NCBI GenBank assembly: GCA_023055355.1
Contig: JALJCS010000001.1
Coordinates: 47,125,381 to 47,189,380, forward strand
Direction of reading: 5' to 3'
Source of the DNA: Agelaius tricolor
Lineage: Eukaryota; Chordata; Aves; Passeriformes; Icteridae
Length of the DNA stretch: 64,000 bases
Part shown: positions 14,095 through 27,400 of the stretch, piece after piece
Position numbering within the stretch: position 1 is the first letter of the stretch
How the letters are laid out: the number at the start of each line of letters is the position of its first letter
Made by a program: the position numbers and the translations under genes
Notes under the pieces: model-generated
Seen by the model: the letters and a program-made list of their open reading frames with translations, nothing else
Database searches by the model: none
What the model was told of the DNA's origin: nothing

Positions 14095-17000
14095 GTACAG
14101 AACCTAGATTAAAAGCTAATTTTATGTTACTGTTATAACTCTTCTATTCTTGTTTGTATCATTTTGAGAAATTAGATGTTACTGAAAAATAGTTGTGTAT
14201 TTTTAACTTTTCAATTAGTAGTTCGCCTCTTTAATTTGCTTTTTATGACCATTTATGCCATAATCCATAATTTTGTGTAGATAACCTGTAGGAGGTTTTT
14301 AAATTAAACAGCATCAAAACAGTTAGGTTAAATCTTCTGTTTCAAAACCAAACAACTAATTTAGTTTTCCTTTTGTGTAAGCTGATTCCAAATCTTTGAC
14401 CATAAAAAGCGCTGCAAATTGTTGGACCATGTCCATGATAAAAGAAAAGGTTTATAACCAGGTCTAAATACTATCTAGCAGATAAAATAGTATGTATAAC
14501 ATTGTTAAAGACGCTTGAAATATCTGGGCTTTACTGAACAGTAATAGGCAAAGTATTTTTTTCTCCTCTTATGAAATGTTTTCTTTAAGTGAATTCAGCA
14601 AGCTTAAGATATATTTGCTAGACTTTAATGAGGATTAGTTATCATATATTTCTTATTAACATGGGGACCTAAATACTGAATTTGTTAAGGAAGAGTAGTT
14701 TGCACAAATGATCCATGATCTTCAATATTACTGCAAAAAATCTCTACTAAACCGGTCAGTTACGTTACTGTGCTAAATCTTTGAGGGAGAGATGCAAATC
14801 AAGGAGTGATATAACTGTTGCCTTGCTGCTTTTAAATGCCATGCCTCTAGAGACCTAGGAAGGGTTTGGTAATCCATTAATCCCTGGACGACCTAGAATG
14901 GGAGGTTTTCTATTACAACAAAAACATAACATGGTTACCAAATGATATCTGACCTTCTCTTCTTGCTGCTATGAAACTTTCTGTTTGAATATTTAAAAAA
15001 TTATTTTCAATATTTTGACTATTTAAAGTATTTAGTATTTTTAGTATTCAAAGTTGTATCAAAGTCATTCAGGGTGACACTGAGGAATGAACAGTAGTAT
15101 CATCCACTTACTGCTCCCGAACTACCTAGTGGGAAAAAGTCTCAGAATTCAGCCATGAAAACTTGTTTCTATACTTCTTGCAACTTCTAGATAATCTCAG
15201 AGCTGACATCTAAGCTTGCACATGCAGAAGAAGGATACTTAGGTCTTATTTCAAAAAGATACTTGAATTCAGGTGCATGTGAACAAATATACATTTCCTC
15301 ACAAATTCCTCACAAATTCACCAAAAATGGGTTTTTGTACATGAATGGCTGAATATTTTCACATCAAAGTTGAAATTTGCACAAAGACATAAATCTCTTG
15401 TAGAATAAATCCACTCTGTGAAGTGATCAAAGCAGGAGTGCTGTAAAAATGGAAATTACACGCTTCAATCTGCCTTCAGATTGCAGTTGAATTCTTTCTG
15501 TGCTTCCAATCCAACCCTTAGGCTCAAGACTCTCTTGTCAGTCTGTTTTGTAGTTAATGAAACTGAAGAATAGCTACAAGCACTGTTGCTCATTCCCTAT
15601 TGCATTTGGTACAAACGTTTTTGGGGACAGCACCAGCAGCTTCATCCTATCCTGAATATGCAGTGACAGTTTCAACACTAGACTGAAATATCAGTGATGA
15701 CTTCTTAATTGTCTCCAGATATGCAAAATACTTTGTGTTGGCTTTCTTTTTCAAAGAAAAGTGACAAGATAAATTAAAAAACATTTGTGTTAAAAGATTT
15801 CATACCCCAAGAGCAGTAGTAGTAAAATTTAGTAATAAACTAAAAATTCTGTGTATTCTGATAGCTTAATTATTGTGATGATTTCAGTGAGATAGAATAG
15901 CCTGTCTCAATGACAATAATTTCTAAATAGAGTACAAGCTTTAACAGAATGTATAAAATTACTTCAAAGGGGTTATTTTTCTCTTCATTTACTTTAAGTA
16001 CACTGCCAGATTTACTAATGAACATGTGGAATCTTATGAGTTACTAGAGCGAGTAAGGGCCTTATCAAGTGTCTGAACAGGAAGAGGGTTGTATGATGCT
16101 GAGAAAATTCTGACAAAATTCTAAATATGAACTTATTCTTTTGAAGTCAGTGTGATTAAATGAGTATTGATTATTCCTGGGAAACACTGACTTTAGAGGC
16201 ATAGAAATAAGTGCCCAGAATACATTAGAATCTTATACTGTGATGTGGACTGTAACCTTGGACTTATATTCATCAGGAATTAGATGGCAGATTTTGTGAG
16301 TGGATTTCACCATTTGGTGAGGGTGGGTGTTTGATTTGTTCTTTGTCATGGAGAAACTGAAACTTGTAGATAATACTGAAGCAGGCACTAACAGTTTAAT
16401 GTTAGTTTTAAATACGCTGAATACCATGCAGTGAGAAGATGCTTATTACGGTGGGGGAAGGAGGTATTGATTCACCCAGAACAAAGTCTTCTGCAGATAT
16501 TCTATTGCTGTCTTAGAAAACTTTTCATGATCATTATTCAAAGGTAAATTTCATTTAAAAAAACTCAACAGAATACCCACAAAGAGGAGGACAGTTATTA
16601 TTAAAAAAAAAAAAAAGGTTTCATAGCTGTAACTATAGCATTTTGTTTTAGTACTGCTGTGTTTTTCCATCTAAAGATGTAGTATATACAGAGACATGCA
16701 GATATAAATAATCTTCACAATTCTGTAAAATAATTTTGTTAATGTGTTCTTTTGCAGTTTGGATTTATGTTTGGGTTTATGTTTGTATTAGAGTTATTAT
16801 GCTGACTGCTTAAAAAGAAAAAGGACTTGTTCAAACTTCTATACTTTCTTCCCTTTTGACTATCAAGGCTATTGTCCATTTTCAGGTGTTTATGAACTCT
16901 ATGCCTTGGCAGTTTGTCAAATTTTGGAAAATTTCAGATTTTACTCCTCTAGTATTTCAGATTAAAAGTGCAAGTCCCAAGGAGTTTTAGAAGCATGCCA

Positions 17001-20000
17001 TGAGCCTGTTTCAAGATGAATAAGAGAGAAATTCGGGTTTTTTAAATAATACAGATCCAAAGGATAACAATTATATACCAGATTTTTTTTGCAAGATAGA
17101 AGACCAAAGAACAAGTAGATCCTCTTACTAACAAATCAAGTGAGTTTGGCTCCATCTGTTGCTCCTAGATTTCACAGCTCTCCAGGATTCCCACTTTAGC
17201 CTTTCTTACTTCAGTGACATATAGTTTGTTAAGCAACTTGATCTGCTTTTGATCTCTCCTGGCTGTCAGCAATGTTCCTTGATGCAGTCATGCCAAGCAA
17301 TGACTTCTGTTCCTATGTCATTCCACAGAAGAAACTTTAGCACTTGCCACATGACTTAAATCAACTCACCATGTAAAGAAAATTGGGCATCCAGGGTCAC
17401 AGGAGCAGTGTGTGACACTCACTGATTAGGACCTCTGTTATATAACTATTAGTATCAGTATGTTTTTCTAGACACTTCAGAGTGCTCCAGCTAGAGCAGA
17501 AAGATGTGGAAAACATGTATTAAATCAATCAAGATTCTAACCCTCTTTGCTCTGACACTCTCTTAAGGTTAAATTTTGATGTAGGAGAATGTTGGATTTG
17601 TAGCCCAAATCCACAGTGGATGTGGATGAAATTCTTCCAGACATATTTGGTTTAGGAAAGAACTAGAACACTAAAATGGCATTGTGAGTTATAGAATTAT
17701 AGCAAGTTAAAAATGTTTAGAAGTTATTCTTTGGCTACACATTAGCATTCTAGCCTCATAACATTAAGTTTATTCTTGCTAATCAGAAACTAATTCATCA
17801 CTTGTCACTTATTGCAAAACTTTCACTGAAGCTCAGCTAAAAGGGAATTAGAAACAATGTCAGGCTGAAAGTAAATCTGACTAGAAGAAGAGATTAATAG
17901 TACAATGAAATGCAGATTGCTGTGAAACTGAGTTGAATTCAGTACTTGTTTATATGTTATAATGTCATATTTAATATATTTGATTGGAAAGTGACTACAA
18001 GGAATAATTATCATAATTAAACATTATTTTTGTAGTGATGCTTTCTTTTCCTATTCTGAGTGTTTACAACTCATTGAAAATTCTCCATCCAAAAGAAGCT
18101 AGACTGTGTGGCCCAGTACATCTCCCTGATTTGGAATAAATGTGACTGAGAATGTTTATAAAGTGTTAAGCATTTGCAGAACACTTTGTATTTTAAAAGT
18201 ATGTTCCAAGAAAAGTCCTGGAGTATCTTGGAAAAATACATTTTTGAAAAATAAATCCCTATTTTTTTCAGTGCTTCTTACAGTCACCTAAAGTTATCTA
18301 TTCAGTTTGGACCTGCTAGCTGTAGAGCTGTTATGTGCTCTTGTGTTTAACACCTGCTGTGTGAATAAGAGCATTGCAAGTACCATCTTGTGCAATAAAA
18401 AGGCTTTCAAAGGTTGTATTTGGGATGGTGTCAATGTGCAATTCAGAGAGTTTGGACAGCAACAGGCTTGCTAGTCATTCCTCTTGCCTCAATAAAGTTT
18501 ATCCTCAATACCTAGAAAGAGTTCCCAACCCTGAGAGTTCAGTCAAGCTGTAGTTTGAGATGGAATTTTCCTCTTCATGGTCAAATCTGTGTCTGGGGTG
18601 CAGGGCTTACTTTGCAAAGTAAGATTGCATCCACTACTAGTTCTTTAATAAGTAATATTAATGCTTTCAGACTAAAGTTAAAAAAAAGTTGCAGCATTCT
18701 ATTTGCCCCCCTCTCTCACACACACACACACACACACAAACACATGTATCCTGGTATCGTTTCATATTCTCAAGACTGTGTTCCATCATAGTTCTGATTA
18801 TGGATCTAAGACTCTAGCAACGTTCCAATGCCACTTCTTGATCAGAAGTTAGAGTGGTATTAATTGCAACTTCAATTAACAAACTTGAGCAGCCTTAATC
18901 TATTTAGGGCCCCACTTCAGGTGGAGGAAAGGGAAGGGATTGCTCTTCTAAATTTGACTGTCCTCTCCTAAAGGAGAGGGACAATCTAAGGATTGATAGA
19001 TTTTCCAGTTAAGGAAAGGCCTTGAGCCTAATCTGCTGATCTGTCTTTTTAAAAACTAAAGTTTGGTGAAATAAAGAATATCCTAAGAGATTTCCCCAAA
19101 AAAATTTTAATGCGCTTGTACACTGGTATTTCAAGTTTCAAGACAAGGCAGAGCTGGAGTAGAGAGAATTGAAATGAGAAAAAAATTGTATTCTTTAGAG
19201 TTTGAATTGCATCATCAAAAACATTCAGAATTTGAAATGTTTGTGGTTTTGTCATTCTCCGTTAATAGGTTTGCTACAAATGTGAATGAACATATTTCCC
19301 AATTAAGAAATAGATTCTTTATTTTTTTTCTATGATCCATAGATCCATATTCTGGTAAAAAAATTCCTTGAGTCTTTTATAAAATAATGCCAAATCACTC
19401 AAGGTAACTAATAGCAAAATAGTATAGCAACAGTAGTAGTTTGGGTCAGTCCTCCAGTTATCTCTATCACTTACCTTTACAGAAACAGGTATTATTTTAA
19501 CCAAATTAAATCTTTACATTTGCCTACTCATTAACAACTGTACATCCACAAATTCTATCTGTTTGTTCTGTTATCACTGAAAGGGTTAATTGCTGCAGCT
19601 ATGCCGCATGCAGATTCCTAAACCTAAACCAGATGTAAACTAAAGCCAGGCTTTCAGTCAATCTGTGAGTCATATTTTACTGTCCTTAAAACTCCAAACA
19701 AGGAGCTGTCTATGGAAGCCCTTGAAGACTCAGCAGTTCTTAGTGTAAGTCATTACAATTCCAAAAAAAATAAATAGAAGAAAATTAAGAGCTCTTTCTA
19801 TATTTGTGGCTGGGTTCATCAGAGTGTGTCTTTTGATGAGGCCAGCATTGTTTCCTTTAGATAAAGTCTAAACTTTCTTTTAAAGTCACAGGTTGCAGTT
19901 GTAGGGAATCCAGAAAGCACTGAGGAAGTTGAGAAAGGCGTGATAAAGTTGTTCTGTAGTTTTCGGACAAGTAGGACACAGCCACATCTCCTGTGGAAGC

Positions 20001-22844
20001 CTGAGTACTCAGAACCTTAGAAAATTAGGGACATAATTTCAAAGCTTCCATAAAAACTTTAATACAAACAGTCTAGCAAGTCTCAATTAAAGGCATGCTC
20101 TCAAATATCTTAAACTATCTTGAAAATCCACCTGACTTCTAGAAGACTTCTTTAGATAAGTATGCAGTTTCTGAATTAGTTAACAAAAACAGCTTAAGGG
20201 ATCTGTTAATTACTCATCCAGCATAATTCATTAGTCTGCTTGCTTTTTTTATTTTTTTTATGGGGTGGGTTTTTATGTTCAGTGTGGGGTTTTTGTTTGT
20301 TTGCTTTTATTTTTCATTAAATTTTTATATTTTGGGGGTTTGAAAAGAAAACTCCCGTTGCCCATTTTTATACTTGCCAAAGAAAATGCAGTAAGCCTGA
20401 GGAGCAGCTGGCCATCTAGTCACCCAGTTTGTTCAAATAGAAATCTTTTATATTTAGAAGAGATTTGTGCTTCCAGGGGCTAAAATTAGGTATCCAACAG
20501 AACCAGCTGGAAAATATGCATTAGACAGATAGTATGTATGTTGAAAACTTTTTTTTTCTCCTTTTCAGAAAGGTAAAGTAACTATTTCAGATAATGAGAC
20601 TGAGTGCATTTTGCATCACATACCACAATTACTTACTGAAAATGTTAGTGCGAAGCACAGAGTGTTTTTTCACTTTCCTTTTCCATATAGATGTCTCTTA
20701 AGTGAAATTGGCTGTTGTGAAACTTTGTATGTTTTTACTAAATTGACCTGAAATAAAAATAAAACAAAAATATAGGATGAGCAAGCTAACACAATAGCTT
20801 GAAAAAATGCAATTAATTGTATTTTAACACAAAAATAGAGAATGAGATGAATTCTTGAGATACTGGATACAGCTGAAACTGCAATTTGTTTAAATCTCTA
20901 AACTGGTTTTGAGCACAGAATCTCACATCAGTTTCCAGGTCAGAAGCATTTGAGACACATATGTATGTATGGGCAAAAAAGCTACCAGTTTGAATTGCCC
21001 ACAAGAATCCATTCTGATTGCTTCTGTGAAAAATGGCATACAGTTCTCTGCAGCGTATGATCTTGAGAGGAGATGAAATTAAATGTACTATCGGTCCTTG
21101 CCATCGTTTATATATTGCTTATAGGTTAAAATTGATTTAGAGAGCTGGAGAAAAGGTGTCTCTGCCCTTGCCAACTTCTGTTTAGGATTTGAGATCTTTG
21201 GAAGGTCTCAAGTGCATAATTTGGGACAAGAAGATACTGAAAACTTCACCTTGCTTTAAAGTAACAAAAAAAAGTATCTCTATTCATGTTTGGGTAATTC
21301 AGTCTTGTGACATCAGTTTCTACCTAGTGCTTGGCTTTTGTGACTGCCTATATGAGTCTCTTTTGTGGTGCCTTGAATACTTTTCAATTCCTTCAGTATA
21401 AGAAAATTTAAAATCTGCTAGAAGCAAATGGAGTTTTAAAGATTTGCTAACTTTGCCTAAGTTTTTCAATTGTACATATATCTGCTAAAATGAGAGAATA
21501 ACTAAACGTGAGAATAGGGAACATAAGACCAGGTTTTGACTCAGTTAAGAATAATCAGACAAGCTTTTGCTTTAGACAAAACTTTGTTACAAAGTCATCA
21601 CAGCAGATGCCCTTTGCCAATCTATTCCTTTAATATTTGGGATGTTTAGCTGAGCAGCTTCATGGAGATAAATGTGTTTGAGTTTGAAGCTGAGGATAAA
21701 AAATAATACATTTAGAAGGCTGTTTGTATTCTCACATACTTTTTTTTTCCCCCATGTTTTTTTCTCCATGTTGCTTAGAAGTTATTAAATACCTTCTGAC
21801 ACAAGCATTTACTCAATATCTTACTTCTTCATTTGGGAAGAAATACTGGGAACTGGTATTTTGTACTACTTTCATCAAGATCAACACTCTAAATTCTTCA
21901 GTTACAATGAGGAATAGCAATGGCTCATATGAATAGTGGGGCTTTATATTCTAGTGACAAATTACAGAAAGCAAGGAAATGCATGTTTCGGAATGTATGC
22001 ACTTGAACTGGAAATTCTGAGACAGAATCAAGGAGGATTCTTTTCTGTTGAATGATAGGAGCTTGTCACAGCCTAAAAAGATTTCCCTTATGGTGGAAAT
22101 TGGAGCTCAACATTCATCTGAAATTAAAGTCTTGGGTCTTCTCTTAACCCAAATTAAATTAGCTCGGAAGTGTGAAGGTAACACCTTACCCACAAATAAT
22201 CGTTGTGTCAGGGCTGCTTTAGGCTCCAGACTCTCTGTCTTCGTTTTTAGTCCAATAAGAAGCAAGCTGTTCTTGTTCAAGTTCTCTCAGATTGTAAGAG
22301 CACTCATGGCTCGAACTCTCTTTCACTTTAGTCCTTTTACTCTTTTACTTTTGAAAAATGTGGAACTCTTCACCACATCTCTGTTTTTATCAAGTATCAA
22401 GGCCTCATCTGGCCTAACTCCCTAAATTAAGGTCATTCCTACTATTTGGTGCAGATTTTGCATTTGAACCTTATTTAATTCAGTCACTATTACCTGGGGG
22501 CAGGTATATCAATACAGCCTGGAATCTGAGTTTTTAATTTTGTTCCCATACAATTCTGCCCTTTAAATTTGTCTTTCTCCCTCAAAACCATTGGATACTT
22601 TTGTTAATTTTTTGCTACCACTTATTTAAACTCACACACTGGCCACAAATTATCTGCATATAAAAATATTTTATTGGGAACATGACTTTTCGTGACTCTA
22701 TTATCATAGTGTTTGTACTTGCAGTGTGTTTGAGGCACATATTCCAGTGGTTTCCCTGGATATGAATTAAAGTGTCTTTTCTTATAGTATGCAGATCCAT
22801 GCTATGATGTGTCATCCTAAACTAATCTGTGACTCCAATTTCAG
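14095..22844 (+). other. FMN1: FMN1 intron, 8.75 kb
   Basis: GTACAG donor to ACTCCAATTTCAG acceptor, phase 1. Contents: an A-homopolymer near 16606, a (CA)n microsatellite at 18717-18738, a G/T-rich patch near 20250-20345, and a small direct duplication of CTCACAAATTC near 15299-15320. The longest open frame of the window lies here (22048-22425, +, 125 codons), but it has no recognisable family and sits in intronic sequence. No CR1 copy recognised. Confidence 0.85.
18717..18738. repeat. (CA)11 microsatellite
   Basis: Eleven perfect CA units, preceded by a short CT run, followed by AAACACATG. Expected to be length-polymorphic. Confidence 0.95.
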
Positions 22845-22937
22845 CATGTGAGACAGAAGCAGCAAAAGTTTATCAGCTATCACTAGAAGAGCACCTACAG
22901 CCCTTCAAAGACAACATGGAGCAATTCATTAGTCAAG
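22845..22937 (+). CDS. FMN1: FMN1 exon g: FH2 C-terminal helix ([16 protein letters not shown])
   Basis: A 93-nt exon, phase 1 at both ends. The opening CA completes Ala. It then reads [20 protein letters not shown] followed by [10 protein letters not shown] and a trailing G. '(E/K)EHLQPFK..ME.FI..AK' is the FMN-type FH2 stretch before the last helices. The acceptor is ACTCCAATTTCAG and the donor GTAAAT. The exon is symmetric and lies isolated between introns of 8.75 and 15.7 kb. The frame rejoins with exon h as QAKIDQENEE, matching the FMN1 order. Confidence 0.94.
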
Positions 22938-23642
22938 GTAAATAATGAAACATCACTTAACCTTTTCATGACATTTCAAAGGAAAGTTATGGGAACAATG
23001 TTTATACATTGTGGGAAAGGGACTGTTTATTTTGGCATCATAGAAAGACATGGATTAGTTTGATCAGATGCCACACAGTTCTGAAAGATTTGCAAAGTTG
23101 TTCTCTTGTACTGTAGGTGACTCACTCTCCAATGCTATTGGCTTGAGTGTGTGATCTTCTAAGTTCAACATTCCAGTAGAAAACAAATTTACAGCCTTTG
23201 TTCCTTGAAAAATTATTGAAGCTGGATTTGTTTCATTAACTTAATTCCAATGAGATAATTCTTTTGTATGCGCCAAAAACATGGAATAAGCATAACAAAA
23301 GTAGTTAAAGGTTTTTCAGATATACTGCAAACCCATATGAAATATTTGGATGTGATTAATGAATAACACTGCAATAAAAAATATATTAAAAATATCCAGG
23401 ATCAACTGGCATCCTGCATATTAGGAGAAAAACACTTTTAAAATGAATAGACTATGGTTTACTAGACTTTTTTTTGATGAGATTATAGGAAATATGGATA
23501 ACTTTGGGTTTTCACTAATGCATGTCAGAGCATCTCTTGAAATTCTACGCTGCATCAACCGATTTGCTTTTTAGTACAAGTCAGAATTCAATGCATCAGG
23601 GTTAAAATACCTTGATGAGTATACCAACATAATTTTAACATA

Positions 23643-23673
23643 TTTCTGCGCATTTTTCTGCGCATTTTTCTGC
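23643..23673. repeat. 12-nt tandem repeat, about 2.6 copies
   Basis: The unit TTTCTGCGCATT occurs twice in a row, followed by TTTCTGC. It carries CpG/GCGC in otherwise CpG-poor sequence. Confidence 0.85.
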
Positions 23674-23904
23674 TTTGGTACTTCCTTTTATAATCAAAGA
23701 CCTGTTGTCTCCTGAACAGGCATTAGGTGAGAATTCTGTTTCTAGTGCTGATTTATCAATTCATTAACCTAGAGCTACCATATCTAGAAATATTTATTAA
23801 CTGAATGTGATTTGTATTTGAGAGGCCTGTCAGATATGCTTGTATATCTTCCTGGTTAGAGTATCCAAGATGACTATCTGTCCAAATGTTATAAGTGGAA
23901 TACC

Positions 23905-23945
23905 TATGGAATCACAGAATGGTTTGAGTTGGAGGGGACTGAACC
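23905..23945 (-). mobile_element. CR1 LINE 3'-end scrap, antisense
   Basis: Near 23909-23940 it reads GGAATCACAGAATGGTTTGAGTTGGAGGGGACT in two adjoining pieces. This is the reverse complement of the CR1 3' terminus (AACC-ATTCTRTGATT). Beyond about 23945 the match fades, so only the last 40 or so nt are called. The right limit could extend towards 23995. Confidence 0.75.
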
Positions 23946-24315
23946 AGGCTACACATGTGCTGATCCATGCTACAGGAATCTCAATTACGGGGAATAAATT
24001 GAGCACACCAAATATTTTTAATCATCAAATATGAACTGATGTTTTCTAAGACAAGTCTGGCAAACAGGGTGTTGTCTCCAGCACTAGTAGGTATGAACCA
24101 ATTTCAAGCTGAATTCTGGTTATGAATATATGGCATACAAATATTTCAGTAGTGGTACGATTGAACATGTAGCAAGTGTTTTGCTTTAGGTTCATATTAT
24201 AGTTTTTATGTATAGATAGGGGACTTTCAAATCACAAGTTTGTCTGCAAGATATCACTGTTGGCATACTGTAAATCATGTCATTTAACCTTATTAACAGA
24301 GTAGGAAATCAAACA

Positions 24316-24469
24316 TGGGGATTGTCCCTGGAAGTGTTCAAGGCCAGGTTATGGAGCTCTGAGCAACCTTGTCTAGTGAAAGGTGTCCCTGACTATGGCA
24401 GGGGGTTGGAACTAGATGATCTTTCAGGTCCCTTCCAACCCAAACCATTCTATGATTATATGATTCTGT
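24316..24469 (+). mobile_element. CR1 LINE 3' end, sense orientation
   Basis: Typical last ~150 nt of avian CR1: 'CTGGAAGTGTTCAAGGCCAG' near 24329, 'GGTGTCCCTGACTATGGCAG' near 24382, 'GGTTGGAACTAGATGATC' near 24404, 'GGTCCCTTCCAACCCAAACC' near 24427, ending in the 3' repeats ATTCTATGATTATATGATTCT. It is well preserved and looks younger than the copy at 8.5-9.0 kb. A 44-codon stretch here is CR1-derived, not a gene. Confidence 0.93.
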
Positions 24470-27400
24470 TTCAGCTGAATTTCCGATTCAAATTTTCAGA
24501 AGTAAAATTTGTTAAAATTGTGTTTTTCCTTTTAGAAACCATATTTTTTTAAAGTATCTAATTTTATACTTATGCTTATTTTATGATTTCTGGCTATACT
24601 TTCCTGAATATAATTTTATATATGCTGTATAATGATCTGGTTTTGCAAAGATATGCAATTTCCTTTGTGATTATGTGTCTGTACTTTAGGAGAGTGAGGA
24701 AAAAGAAAAGAAAAAGGTATATCCATCACATCCATTAGGAGGTCTGCTGTGTTCCCATATTAATAGTGTATATTGTTGTGTGGTTAACAAAAGGAGAAAC
24801 CCATAATGTCAGTAACAATATCACTATCTCATGTTGATGAAAATAATTGGAAATGTATATTGTGAACACAGTAAAGTGTGACTAAACAATTTCTACATTT
24901 TTTTTAAATAGTAGGGCCTATGATGCACAATTCTGTCCTAATGTAAGAAAGACAAAGGCTAACATATAGCAAGAAAGAATCCCTGGTTAAGTTCCAAAAA
25001 TAAAGTAATTTAAATACCTTTCATTATGAAATCCTTTGTTTTTACTTCATGGGATTGAATTCCGACTTGAAAGAGGCCATGTTTAAAGCAGGATTTCTCT
25101 TTCCTGTTCAGTGTTTGACAAGCTTTTGATCTAGATATTTTTTCTAGGGGCTTTTGTTGTTTGTGTAGACATAATCGATGAGTCTTTTCAGCTAGACTGC
25201 ACACGTGATCATTTAGAAAAACAGAGGGACAATTCTTGGCACCTTTTGGGGATTTTTGTTTATATAACATATGCTCTGGGCAAAGAAAAATCAAGCTTTA
25301 CATTTTTATCTTTTCAAGTTCCAGTTTCTCTAAAGTCAGAAAAAGTTTTAACTTATAATTCAGATGAAAAGCATTTTTCATAAGGTTGAATTATTTGGCA
25401 TGTTTATATGATGCCTTTTCAGAGTAGATAACTTGTGTGCATAATGGGACCCAAAAGTTCAAAGGAGCTAGTTACTTACAGCATATTCACTTATACGTGT
25501 TGCAAGCAGCTAAAATGGAAAATGGTTTTCCCACAGGCAAGAAAACTTGGATACCAAAGTAAATATCCTTGGCAAGGGGTTAGAAAGGCAATGCTTTATA
25601 AGAATAGTAACTGCCACACACAGCTAGATAACTTTGTGTTATGTTACTGCAACTAGTCTAGCTGATTGTTGCTAATTATGTATTAATTGAAAAATAGTTT
25701 TTTAATGTTAACACTTTTATTAGATTCATCAGAGACAAAACAAGGTTGTATATCTCTAACTTGATTGTAAAGATGGTTTCATTTGAAAGCTAAAGAAGGG
25801 AAAGAGGCAAGAATGTGTTCAGAATAATGAAATTTTTAGATTAAAGTGGTAGTGGTACACGTGATGAAGGCTGTTCAGTATTTGCCTTGCTATCCAAGTC
25901 AGTAGGGTAAACAGCCAGCATGTGCATTAAAGTATGCAAATTAGTGACAGAATGCCAGTCCTTTCTTGAGGGACTTCATGATCATTCTTATAGTGATCAA
26001 TATACTTAGCAGGAAGTTAAATTACCTGTGCTTTCCTTTCTACATTGGCTTAGTGGATATTGGCAAGCATGATTTACCCTGTGCACTGGATTTTTGAGGG
26101 TCTGTGTGCTTCAGAACCTCCAACAAAATTCTCTCTGTTCATTCAGGTTGTTTTCTTCCATGTTTTCTCCTCCTTGTTTTCTTTTAATGTTCTCTTTTTG
26201 AGTCCACATGCTGCAATCTTCAAATGTATGATATGGTTGTCCTGTTCTTATGAATGTCAATTTTTTTTCTGAACTTCACCATAGCCATACAATTTAAAAA
26301 GGGAAAAATTAAAAAAAAAAAGTGGAAAATCTGCTTCAACAAAGGATATTGAAGATAAGTAGTCAGAAAATACAAAACTTTTCAAAATAATTTTTTTTCT
26401 TATTTAGTTTTTTATTGCTATTTACCTAAGCATTTCCAATATGTAATATATAACTGTGAAATTTAGTAAAATTTGTCCTTTCCAAAGAAAATTTATTCAT
26501 ACCAAACAGTAGGAATTTAAAATTTGCATGTTCCAAATATAGCATATATAGTCACATTTTCTGTCTTTGAGCTATTCCTCACAAGTTGTCACAATTTGAA
26601 TGAGAGAGATTGAAAGCAAAGCACTGTTTGGGAACCTTGTCTCCATTGTTCCATATGCAGCTGTGGATAGGTAGGGGTGCAAATACATGAGAGATCACAT
26701 CTACCAGCTTGGAAAGTTTCAGAAATCACTTCTTTTTCTGGTGAAAATGAGTCTGACATGAGACAGCGGGGAAATGCTGAGGGTACTAATTATCACATGG
26801 CTTGTAGAGGAATTTCTTTAGCAGTTAGTAATCCTTTAGCCTTGTCCCCACTGGACAGGTTAGACAGCTCAAACTGAAAGAATTGTGTGTGCATGAACCA
26901 CAAATGATTCGTAGTCCTCAGATTTTAACTGTGGTTAAGTTTGCAGTGAGAAGCAGTCTCTGGGTGTCTGCTGTTGAGGTGCTGTCTTGGCTGTGCATTC
27001 TTGTCAGCTTGATAAAGCAGGAGACTCACAGCAGGAGGTAGCAGCCATCACTCCCTCAGAATAGCAAGTCTTTTTTGGGAAGTGGGAAGATTCAGTATGT
27101 TGAAATCACAGCTTTTCCACTGAGATTCTATAAATTGTGAAAATGTTGCAGACTTCAAATCTGAACAAATCATCCTACATCATATTAAGAAGCCAAGCCA
27201 ATATAATTCGTTTTAGACTTTAGAAAAAACATTATGCCGTGGGAGGAGTACAAGCATTGTTTGCAGAAGTAAAAACAAAATTTTCTGATGTTTGGCTAGT
27301 TCATTTAAAAGCAATAAGAATTATTCCAGTGTGATTTTAAGTTTTGGACCACAGGGTAGCCATTCAGTCTTTGGTTCCTTCTAGTCTAAATTTGCCAAAC

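Noticed and set aside
22048..22425. Longest open frame in the window (125 codons, + strand)
   Set aside because: No domain or family resemblance, no splice or frame link to FMN1, and a length within chance expectation for 64 kb.
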